From an uncultured Muribaculaceae bacterium (lineage in GTDB: Bacteria > Bacteroidota > Bacteroidia > Bacteroidales > Muribaculaceae), in assembly GCA_910584055.1 (NCBI GenBank), contig CAJTZS010000054.1, positions 1-23,178 of the forward strand: a stretch of 23,178 bases of DNA. Reading direction: 5' to 3'. How positions within the stretch are numbered: position 1 is the stretch's first letter; each line of letters starts with the position of its first letter. Both the position numbers and the translations under genes were made by a program. Shown here in pieces: positions 15,334 to 21,318 of the stretch. Below the pieces are notes generated by a model. That model saw only the letters and a list, made by a program, of their open reading frames with translations, was not told where the DNA came from and made no database searches.

Positions 15334-15359
15334 TAACATCAGTCTCTTGCGGAGAAACT
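15334..15359 (-). repeat. Right 26 bp inverted repeat (recombination site)
   Basis: Exact reverse complement of 15068-15093. It starts 7 bp after the -7 box, so transcription from that box would begin at about the inner edge of the repeat. Confidence 0.92.
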
Positions 15360-15387
15360 TATCCATTGCCTCTGTATATTCGCATCG

Positions 15388-16314
15388 CTATCCTTGCGAC
15401 ATGAGCGCCATTATATTTTTGTTGGCGTTGTCGACTGCTGTTGAATCAAGTGAAGTAAGGTAAATGAGGGTGGTTTTGTCGGAATCATGTCCCATGGCCT
15501 TGCTGATGGTAGAGAGGGGCACGTTGTTATGATGTGCGATGCTCGCCCATGCATGACGCGCCACATAGAGCGTCAGTTTGGCTTCCAGTCCCAGCATTCT
15601 TCCTATTTTCTTTAGGTTTTCGTTTATACGGTGGTATGCATTGCGGTATTGCCGTTCGAGATCCGGGGTGTCATCCGTTATCAGCGGAAGCAGATACGCG
15701 GACGTCCCGGTTTTGAATCTGGCTATTACGTCAAGTGTCTGCGGCTCTATCCTTACGCGGATGCGCTGTCGCGTTTTGCGGCGTTGGTATGTGATCACAC
15801 CATCGGTCACATCGCTTTTCTTGAGGTATGCGATGTCCACGAACGACATGCCCCGCGTGTAGAACGCAAACATGAACACGTTGCGGGCGAAATCGAGATG
15901 GGGACAGCCAGCAAGGTCCATGTCCCTGATTCTGCATATGGTATTGAGGGTTACGGCTCTCTTTTCTGTCCGGTCGATACCGGTATATACATATTTGAAC
16001 GGGGCGGGAGGTAAGGCGAAGCCATGGTCGATTGCGCGGTTGGCTATCGACCGGAGGTTGCGCATGTGAAAAGATGTGGAATTGCGGCAAAGCCCGCGGT
16101 TGCGCAAAAAGTTCTCATATCCCGAAAGCAGTGAGGAGCTGAAATCTTTCCAGTCAACTTCGGCTCCTCCGGTGAAGCGCAGGAAACTGTTGAGCACTAT
16201 CCTGTATCGCCGGGAGGAGGTGCTCATCCCCGCTGCCGACATGTCTGCGATGAGTTTGCGCGTGAACGACACTATCCCTCTGTTCTCATTTTCGCCATTT
16301 TTTAATGCTGTCAT
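15388..16314 (-). CDS. Tyrosine recombinase, probable invertase of the adjacent segment
   Basis: 308 aa from ATG 16314. The frame stays open to 16449, but that extension would run antisense into the sirtuin gene and its residues do not look like the family. The N-terminal SAM-like core-binding domain spans about 5-105. The catalytic domain has Arg154 (YTRGMSFVDIAYL), Lys180, Arg253 within YVARHAW, His276 (MGH) and the nucleophile Tyr285 (IYL). The first His of the classical HxxR box is Tyr250 here. Short recombinases of this type next to capsule leaders invert promoters locally in Bacteroides. Its stop is 28 bp from the right repeat and it is divergent from the sirtuin gene. Whether it acts only on this site or also elsewhere is unknown. 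Confidence 0.92.
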   Translation of the reverse strand: MTALKNGENENRGIVSFTRKLIADMSAAGMSTSSRRYRIVLNSFLRFTGGAEVDWKDFSSSLLSGYENFLRNRGLCRNSTSFHMRNLRSIANRAIDHGFALPPAPFKYVYTGIDRTEKRAVTLNTICRIRDMDLAGCPHLDFARNVFMFAFYTRGMSFVDIAYLKKSDVTDGVITYQRRKTRQRIRVRIEPQTLDVIARFKTGTSAYLLPLITDDTPDLERQYRNAYHRINENLKKIGRMLGLEAKLTLYVARHAWASIAHHNNVPLSTISKAMGHDSDKTTLIYLTSLDSTAVDNANKNIMALMSQG

Positions 16315-16338
16315 AGATGAATTGTTTTGTAAATTATG

Positions 16339-16356
16339 TATATTTGCAAATATTTG
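16339..16356. promoter_or_regulatory. Overlapping palindromes and -7 box between recombinase and sirtuin genes
   Basis: TATATTTG (16339-16346, plus strand) matches TAnnTTTG and could serve the sirtuin gene starting at 16382. It overlaps a perfect 14 bp palindrome ATATTTGCAAATAT (16340-16353) and a 10 bp palindrome CAAATATTTG (16347-16356). This is the only intergenic sequence (67 bp) between the two divergent genes, so an operator affecting both is possible. Confidence 0.4.
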
Positions 16357-16381
16357 TAGACGAAACAAACCATTTGAGAGT

Positions 16382-17101
16382 ATGAATCGAAAACCAGTTC
16401 TTGTTGTCTCCACCGGCGCGGGAATCAGTGCCGAAAGCGGAATCACCACGTTTCGCGATGCGGGAGGGTTGTGGGAGAACTATCCTGTTATGCAGGTGGC
16501 GTCGGCCGATGGGTTCGCCAGGGACCCGGAGCTTGTGCATCATTTCTATAACGAAAGGCGCAAGCAGCTGATAAAGGCCCTTCCCAACGATGCCCACAAG
16601 GCGCTCGCTGCGCTGGAGAAAGATTTTGACGTGTATGTCATCACCCAGAATGTGGATGACCTCCATGAACGGGCCGGTTCCGGGAAGGTGCTCCATCTCC
16701 ACGGGGAATTGATGAAGGTGCGCTCCGTTATCGATCCCGACTATGTCGAGAGCCTTGACATCGAGCACCTGGAGACCACTCCGGCAACGCGTGGAAAGAA
16801 CGGCCATCCGATGCGGCCGCATATCGTGTTCTTCCAAGAGCCTGTTCCCAATATCGAGAAGGCGGTTGAGATTGTGCGCCGGGCCGACATATTCGTCGTG
16901 ATAGGCACCTCGCTGGTGGTTTATCCTGCTGCCGGTCTGATTCAGTGCACGCGTCCGGGCATTCCTATATATTATATAGATCCAAACCCTGCGTCTACGG
17001 CCGGGGTGGCAAATGTCACCGTGATCAGGAAGACTGCCACCGAAGGGATGCGCGAGCTTACGAAAATTCTTGCAGGTTATGTTGAACAACATAAGAAATA
17101 A
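16382..17101 (+). CDS. cobB: Class III (CobB/SIRT5-like) NAD-dependent protein deacylase
   Basis: 239 aa cytoplasmic sirtuin that removes acyl groups from lysines using NAD. Motifs: NAD-binding GAGISAESGITTFRDAGGLW (12-31), TQNVDDLHERAG (88-99), catalytic His107 in LHLHGEL, and Tyr56/Arg59 in FYNERRKQ, the pair that in CobB/SIRT5 recognises succinyl and related acidic acyl groups. RPHIVFFQE and VIGTSLVVYPAA complete the Rossmann part. The four zinc-ligand cysteines expected after HGEL are absent; the only cysteine is in LIQCTRPG. ATG 16382 is chosen because the longer open frame overlaps the recombinase gene antisense and lacks family residues. It is a core gene by appearance, not a Thoeris- or DSR-type defence sirtuin, since it is a stand-alone deacylase without extra domains. 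Confidence 0.92.
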   Translation: MNRKPVLVVSTGAGISAESGITTFRDAGGLWENYPVMQVASADGFARDPELVHHFYNERRKQLIKALPNDAHKALAALEKDFDVYVITQNVDDLHERAGSGKVLHLHGELMKVRSVIDPDYVESLDIEHLETTPATRGKNGHPMRPHIVFFQEPVPNIEKAVEIVRRADIFVVIGTSLVVYPAAGLIQCTRPGIPIYYIDPNPASTAGVANVTVIRKTATEGMRELTKILAGYVEQHKK

Positions 17102-17125
17102 TATGCCGGGGATTGGAAAAAACGC

Positions 17126-17133
17126 TATCTTTG
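17126..17133 (+). promoter_or_regulatory. -7 box of the ferredoxin oxidoreductase operon
   Basis: TATCTTTG followed by CG is an exact TAnnTTTG match, 81 bp upstream of the korD ATG and just after the sirtuin stop. A -33 TTTG at normal spacing is not clear. The leader holds a small hairpin (GGGAGTT/AACTCTCC, 17155-17177). Confidence 0.5.
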
Positions 17134-17214
17134 CGACAACTTCATGCAACATCCGGGAGTTGTTGAAAACTCTCCTGCCTGAATCGAATTAACCAAAAAA
17201 ACACTATAACAACT

Positions 17215-17445
17215 ATGGCAAAAATCAGAGGAGCGGTCACCGTCAACATCGAAAGGTGCAAGGGTTGCAACCTGTGCGTAGTGGCGTGTCCGACGCATAC
17301 GCTGTCGCTGCAGCCCAACGAGGTGAACGACCGTGGCTATCATTATGCCTTCATGGCGAATCCGGAGAGCTGCACAGGCTGCTGCTCCTGCGCTTGGGTA
17401 TGTCCCGACGCGTGTATCGAAGTTTACCGCAAGCGTATCGACTGA
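17215..17445 (+). CDS. korD: 2[4Fe-4S] ferredoxin subunit of 2-oxoacid:ferredoxin oxidoreductase
   Basis: 76 aa electron-transfer subunit. Two cluster-binding motifs are present, CKGCNLCVVACP and CTGCCSCAWVCP, each C-x2-C-x2-C-x3-C-P. It accepts electrons from the TPP enzyme and passes them to ferredoxin. It is the first gene of a four-gene set on the plus strand; the next gene starts 56 bp on. The delta subunit of 2-oxoglutarate or branched-chain 2-oxoacid oxidoreductases has this size and place; the kor/vor choice is not settled by sequence. Confidence 0.9.
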   Translation: MAKIRGAVTVNIERCKGCNLCVVACPTHTLSLQPNEVNDRGYHYAFMANPESCTGCCSCAWVCPDACIEVYRKRID

Positions 17446-17501
17446 TATGCGGGTGTAGACGTTCCAACCATTCCAACCAAGAAAACACAACGACAAGGAA
17501 T

Positions 17502-18590
17502 ATGAAAGAAGAAGTGAGACTAATGAAAGGGAACGAGGCCATAGCCCATGCCGCTATCCGTTACGGATGCGACGGCTATTTCGGCTATCCCATCACTCCG
17601 CAGTCGGAGGTTCTCGAAACCCTCGAGGAGCTGATGCCCTGGGAAACCACCGGTATGGTGGTGCTTCAGGCGGAATCTGAAGTCGCCGCCATCAATATGG
17701 TGTACGGGGGTGCATCGAGCGGCAAAGCAGTGATGACCTCATCCTCCTCGCCGGGCGTCAGCCTCAAGCAGGAGGGTATATCATATATCGCCGCAGCCTC
17801 GCTGCCGGCATTGATACTGAACGTGATGCGCGGCGGACCGGGCCTCGGTACCATCCAGCCCTCGCAGGCCGATTATTTCCAGGCTGTGAAGGGCGGCGGC
17901 CACGGCGATTATCATCTGATAGTCCTGGCTCCTTCAACGGTGCAGGAGATGGTGGATTTCGTAGGTCTCGGTTTTGACCTGGCATTCAAGTATACAAATC
18001 CCGCTATGATTCTGGCCGACGGTATCGTGGGGCAGATGATGGAGAAGGTGGTGCTTCCCGAGCAGCGTCCGCGTCGCACGGAGGAGGAGATTCGCCGTCA
18101 GTGTCCATGGGCTGCCGACGGCCGTAAGGACGGTCGCAAGCGTAATGTGGTGACATCGCTTGAACTCGAATCTTCGAAGATGGAGGTGATCAACCATCAG
18201 TTGCAGGCCCGTTACCGCGAAATCGAGAAGAACGAGACCCGTTGGGAGGAGATCGGCGTGGAAGATGCCGATTATCTGATAGTGGCGTTCGGCTCGATAG
18301 CGCGTATATGTGACAAAGCCCGTGAGATAGCCGCCGAAAAAGGTATAAAGATCGGGATCGTGCGTCCGATCACCCTCTGGCCCTTCCCCGGAGAAGCCAT
18401 AAACCGCGCTGCGGAAGGGAAGAAAGGTGTCCTGGTGGTAGAGCTGAATGCCGGACAAATGATCGAGGATGTGCGTCTTGCCGTTCATGACCGTCTGCCC
18501 GTGGAGCATTTCGGAAGGATGGGAGGAATCATTCCCAGTCCGGAAGAGGTGGTTGTGGCCATGGAAGATAAAATAATCAACAGAAAGTAA
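17502..18590 (+). CDS. korA: 2-oxoacid:ferredoxin oxidoreductase alpha subunit (KorA/VorB type)
   Basis: 362 aa. It opens MKEEVRLMKGNEAIAHAAIR and then GYFGYPITPQSEVLE, the pyrimidine-binding start of the PFOR-family alpha subunit. ASSGKAVMTSSSSPGVSLKQEGISYIAAASLPALILNVMRGGPGLG is the conserved substrate-side loop. Domain II follows near residue 255 (DYLIVAFGSIARICDKAREIAAEKGIKIGIVRPITLWPFP). The frame is open from 17256, but that region overlaps korD in another frame, so ATG 17502 is the start. With korB it decarboxylates 2-oxoglutarate (or branched 2-oxoacids) to the acyl-CoA and reduces ferredoxin, an anaerobe reaction. Automatic annotations often use the VorB name for this family in Bacteroidales. 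Confidence 0.93.
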   Translation: MKEEVRLMKGNEAIAHAAIRYGCDGYFGYPITPQSEVLETLEELMPWETTGMVVLQAESEVAAINMVYGGASSGKAVMTSSSSPGVSLKQEGISYIAAASLPALILNVMRGGPGLGTIQPSQADYFQAVKGGGHGDYHLIVLAPSTVQEMVDFVGLGFDLAFKYTNPAMILADGIVGQMMEKVVLPEQRPRRTEEEIRRQCPWAADGRKDGRKRNVVTSLELESSKMEVINHQLQARYREIEKNETRWEEIGVEDADYLIVAFGSIARICDKAREIAAEKGIKIGIVRPITLWPFPGEAINRAAEGKKGVLVVELNAGQMIEDVRLAVHDRLPVEHFGRMGGIIPSPEEVVVAMEDKIINRK

Positions 18591-18612
18591 TAACCTCTAA
18601 TAGAAAGCGAAA

Positions 18613-19374
18613 ATGGAAATCGAAGATATCATTTGCGAAGAAAACAAGGTTTATAGTAAACCTGAGCTTCTTGAAGAGGTTCACATGCATTACTGTCCGG
18701 GCTGCAGCCATGGCGTTATTCATAAGCTCCTCGCAGAAGTTATTCAAGAAATGGGGCTCACGGAGAAGACTGTCGGGATTTCGCCGGTAGGTTGTGCCGT
18801 GTTCGCATATAATTATGTGGATGTAGACTGGGTTGAGGCCGCCCACGGGCGTGCGCCGGCCGTTGCAACGGCCATATCGCGGCTGTGGCCAGAGAATGTG
18901 GTGTTCACCTATCAGGGCGACGGCGACATGTCGGCCATCGGCACGGCGGAGTCGATCCATGCCGCCAACCGCGGTGAGAACATTGTGATGATATTCGTCA
19001 ACAATGCCATCTACGGTATGACCGGCGGTCAGATGGCCCCGACCACGCTTGTAGGCCAGAAGACAGCCACAACTCCTTACGGCCGCCGTGTTGACCTCAA
19101 CGGGCATCCGCTGGAGATAACCAACCTCATGGCGATACTTGACGGGACATGCTACGTGACGCGTCAGGCTGTACATACGCCGGCGGCAGTGCGCAAGACT
19201 AAAGCTTGCCTCAAGAAAGCTTTCGAGAATGCCATAGCCAAGAAGGGCACATCGGTTGTTGAAGTTGTGGCAACCTGCAATTCGGGCTGGAAGATGTCGC
19301 CGGAAAAGGCAAACAAATGGATGGAGGAGAATATGTTCCCGAAATATCCGCTCGGAGATCTTAAAAATATTTGA
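18613..19374 (+). CDS. korB: 2-oxoacid:ferredoxin oxidoreductase beta subunit (TPP-binding)
   Basis: 253 aa catalytic subunit binding thiamine pyrophosphate and Mg2+. Motifs are HYCPGCSHGVIHKLLAE (26-42) and the TPP/metal motif GDGDMSAIG...VNNAIYGMTGGQ (102-140). Cys28 and Cys31, together with a later Cys in VVATCNSGW, are the expected ligands of the [4Fe-4S] cluster of this subunit type. ATG 18613 lies 22 bp after korA, and its stop almost touches the korC start, so the subunits are probably made in fixed ratio. Confidence 0.94.
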   Translation: MEIEDIICEENKVYSKPELLEEVHMHYCPGCSHGVIHKLLAEVIQEMGLTEKTVGISPVGCAVFAYNYVDVDWVEAAHGRAPAVATAISRLWPENVVFTYQGDGDMSAIGTAESIHAANRGENIVMIFVNNAIYGMTGGQMAPTTLVGQKTATTPYGRRVDLNGHPLEITNLMAILDGTCYVTRQAVHTPAAVRKTKACLKKAFENAIAKKGTSVVEVVATCNSGWKMSPEKANKWMEENMFPKYPLGDLKNI

Positions 19375-19376
19375 AG

Positions 19377-19913
19377 ATGAAAGAAGAGATTATTATAGCC
19401 GGATTCGGAGGCCAGGGAGTGCTCTCCATGGGTAAGATCCTTGCCTATTCCGGCCTTATGGACGACAAGGAAGTGACATGGATGCCTTCTTATGGCCCGG
19501 AGCAACGCGGAGGCACGGCCAACGTGACCGTTATCCTTTCCGATGACAAGATATCGTCGCCGGTTCTCGACCGCTACGACATTGTCATAGCCCTGAACCA
19601 GCAGAGTCTTGACAAATTCGGCGTGAAAGTGAAGCCGGGCGGTATCCTTATCTATGACACCAACGGTATCCACAAGCATCCGGAACGTGAAGACATAAAG
19701 GTTTATCCGATCGATGCTATGGAGGCTACCCTCGAGATAGGAAACTCCAAAGCCTACAATATGGTGGTGATGGGGGCGTTGCTCGAAGCGATGGATTATA
19801 AGCTGCCGATGGAGAACGTGATAAAGGGACTGAAGAAGTCATTGCCCGAACGCCATCACAAGCTGATACCCCTCAATGAGCAGGCGATAGAGAAGGGCAG
19901 AAGCCTTATATGA
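19377..19913 (+). CDS. korC: 2-oxoacid:ferredoxin oxidoreductase gamma subunit
   Basis: 178 aa from ATG 19377, two bases after the korB stop; a TTG at 19371 would overlap korB and is less likely. MKEEIIIAGFGGQGVLSMGK is the diagnostic start of the gamma subunit (POR-gamma domain). It is followed by SYGPEQRGGTANVTVILSD and a Rossmann-like remainder. It completes the delta-alpha-beta-gamma set of a four-subunit oxidoreductase. A strong terminator follows, closing the operon. Confidence 0.93.
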   Translation: MKEEIIIAGFGGQGVLSMGKILAYSGLMDDKEVTWMPSYGPEQRGGTANVTVILSDDKISSPVLDRYDIVIALNQQSLDKFGVKVKPGGILIYDTNGIHKHPEREDIKVYPIDAMEATLEIGNSKAYNMVVMGALLEAMDYKLPMENVIKGLKKSLPERHHKLIPLNEQAIEKGRSLI

Positions 19914-19919
19914 AAAAAA

Positions 19920-19954
19920 GCGGGAGCTCCGGTATATTCTGCCGATGCTCCCGC
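19920..19954. terminator. Hairpin after korC, possible terminator on the minus strand
   Basis: GCGGGAGC ... GCTCCCGC, an 8 bp GC-rich stem with a 19 nt loop. It is preceded on the plus strand by seven A (19913-19919), which become a T-run after the stem on the minus strand. It has no T-run on the plus strand. It may also protect the 3' end of the kor mRNA. Confidence 0.5.
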
Positions 19955-19992
19955 AACATCAAGGTTACGAAAAGGTGATTCCTTACTATGCT

Positions 19993-20027
19993 ATCCGTGG
20001 AAATCCGGTTTTCCGCGGATTTTTTTT
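19993..20027 (+). terminator. Rho-independent terminator of the kor operon
   Basis: ATCCGTGGAAA, loop TCCGGT, TTTCCGCGGAT: an 11 bp stem with one G-U pair, running straight into eight T. The remainder of the 326 bp gap up to ruvB (20028-20239) has no ORF. It holds TAnnTTTG-like boxes at 20136-20143 and 20228-20235, without a convincing -33 partner; the second is too close to the ruvB ATG to be its normal promoter. Confidence 0.9.
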
Positions 20028-20239
20028 CGTAGTTTTCTTAGAGTAATATTTGCCGGATATCCTCCAATTTGCGTAGACGGTATTGTCCCGCTTGCGGAGG
20101 GGGCGCTATCACCAGGGCGCGTAACCACGATTGTTTACTTTTGTAAATATAACTCCACGTCTGCTTGAATAGTTTTGTAAATTGTATGTTTTAACTTTTG
20201 GGGAGATAAAAATTAACAATTTATTCTTAATTTTGCGGA

Positions 20240-21271
20240 ATGGAAGAAGATTTTGATATCAGGGAGCGTCAGAGCCGCCCGGACGGAAGCGACCGCGATA
20301 TAGAAAAGGCGTTGCGTCCGTTGGCTTTCGATGATTTCAATGGCCAGGAAAAGATTATCGATAATCTGCGGGTGTTCGTTGAGGCTGCACGTATGCGCGG
20401 GGAGGCTCTCGACCACACGCTGCTTCACGGCCCTCCCGGACTCGGCAAGACCACTTTGTCGAATATTGTTGCAAATGAATTGGGAGTGGGATTCAAGGTG
20501 ACATCCGGCCCTGTCCTCGACAAGCCCGGCGACCTTGCGGGCATTCTGATGAGCCTTGAAGAGCACGATGTGCTTTTCATAGACGAGATTCACAGGCTGC
20601 ATCCCGTGGTGGAGGAATACCTTTATTCCGCCATGGAGGATTTCCGTATAGACATTCTTCTTGACAAGGGGCCCGGGGCGAAGAGCGTGCAGCTCACAAT
20701 CTCCCCCTTCACGCTTATCGGGGCTACAACCCGGAGCGGAAGCCTTACGGCGCCCTTGCGCGCACGTTTCGGCATCAATTGCCATCTCGAGTATTATGAC
20801 CATAAAACTTTGAAAGGTATTGTAAAGAGGTCGGCCCGTCTGCTTAACATCGGTATTGAAGAGGAGGCTGCCATGGAGATCGCGTTGCGCAGCCGGGGCA
20901 CGCCCCGTGTGTCGAATTCCTTGTTGCGGCGTGTGCGCGATTTCGCAATGGTCCGCGGTTCAGGGCGAATCGACCTTTCTATAGCGCGTCATGCGTTGGA
21001 AGCCCTCAACATCGACCGCTATGGTCTCGATGAAATCGACAACCGCATATTGCTCACCATTATCGACAAGTTCAAGGGGGGGCCGGTCGGCCTTACCACG
21101 ATAGCCACAGCCATCGGTGAGGATGCCGGCACGATAGAGGAAGTCTACGAGCCGTTCCTCATCAAAGAGGGATTCCTTAAACGCACACCCCGTGGCCGCG
21201 AGGTGACAGAGCTTGCGTACCGGCATCTCGGCCGCACGCAGGGTCCCGTGCAGTCGTCCCTGTTCGAATAG
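20240..21271 (+). CDS. ruvB: Holliday junction branch-migration ATPase RuvB
   Basis: 343 aa AAA+ motor that, with RuvA, drives branch migration of Holliday junctions in recombination and repair. Motifs: LRPLAFDDFNGQ (25-36), Walker A GPPGLGKT (64-71), Walker B LFIDEIHRL (112-120), sensor-1-type GATTRSGSLTAPLRARFG and an Arg-finger region. The C-terminal winged helix includes GPVGLTTIATAIGED and FLIKEGFLKRTPRGREVT. Length and all motifs are standard, so the gene looks intact. It is followed 47 bp on by a flippase-family gene, an order I recall from other Bacteroidales. Confidence 0.98.
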   Translation: MEEDFDIRERQSRPDGSDRDIEKALRPLAFDDFNGQEKIIDNLRVFVEAARMRGEALDHTLLHGPPGLGKTTLSNIVANELGVGFKVTSGPVLDKPGDLAGILMSLEEHDVLFIDEIHRLHPVVEEYLYSAMEDFRIDILLDKGPGAKSVQLTISPFTLIGATTRSGSLTAPLRARFGINCHLEYYDHKTLKGIVKRSARLLNIGIEEEAAMEIALRSRGTPRVSNSLLRRVRDFAMVRGSGRIDLSIARHALEALNIDRYGLDEIDNRILLTIIDKFKGGPVGLTTIATAIGEDAGTIEEVYEPFLIKEGFLKRTPRGREVTELAYRHLGRTQGPVQSSLFE

Positions 21272-21278
21272 GATTGTC

Positions 21279-21310
21279 CATTAAACATTAAACATTCCAC
21301 ATTAAACATT
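21279..21310. repeat. Short ATTAAACATT direct repeats between ruvB and the flippase gene
   Basis: CATTAAACATTAAACATT and, after CCAC, ATTAAACATT again: three overlapping or spaced copies of ATTAAACATT. They fill nearly all of the 47 bp gap. Function unknown; an A/T-rich translation-initiation region for the following GTG start is one simple explanation. Confidence 0.45.
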
Positions 21311-21318
21311 ATCAAAGC

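Larger units (their letters stand above)
15068..15359. promoter_or_regulatory. Invertible promoter segment of the capsule locus (current orientation probably OFF)
   Basis: Two perfect 26 bp inverted repeats (15068-15093 and 15334-15359) bound 240 bp. The core GTTTCTCCGCAAGAGAC is itself an imperfect dyad (AGTTTCT/AGAGACT around CCGCA), as expected for a tyrosine-recombinase crossover site. Inside are two hairpins, a spaced dyad and a TAnnTTTG box pointing right, away from the capsule operon. Inversion would move the box to about 15101-15108, pointing left to the UpxY gene. A tyrosine recombinase gene starts 28 bp beyond the right repeat. Bacteroides fragilis capsule promoters are switched in this way; the application here is inference from structure. 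Confidence 0.85.

Noticed and set aside
15388..16314. Tyr250 in place of the first His of the recombinase HxxR box as a sign of an inactive enzyme
   Set aside because: YxARHxW is, as far as I recall, common in active Bacteroidetes tyrosine recombinases, and the Arg, Lys, His and nucleophile Tyr are all present.
16382..17101. Sirtuin as part of a Thoeris- or DSR-like anti-phage system
   Set aside because: It is a compact stand-alone class III deacylase with Tyr/Arg substrate residues, no added SLOG/TIR/large C-terminal domain, and it neighbours housekeeping genes on the plus strand.
16334..17152. 272-codon minus-strand frame over the sirtuin gene
   Set aside because: Antisense shadow; the plus-strand frame carries all the sirtuin motifs and the minus-strand product resembles no family.
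17934..19679. Three long minus-strand frames over korA, korB and korC
   Set aside because: Histidine/arginine-rich shadow translations of well-conserved oxidoreductase genes, with no upstream initiation context.
20228..20235. TAATTTTG as the ruvB promoter
   Set aside because: It ends only 4 bp before the ATG, leaving no leader, and has no -33 partner; it may be chance in an A/T-rich stretch.
20213..20803. 196-codon minus-strand frame over ruvB
   Set aside because: Antisense to the RuvB Walker region, with no recognisable protein features.
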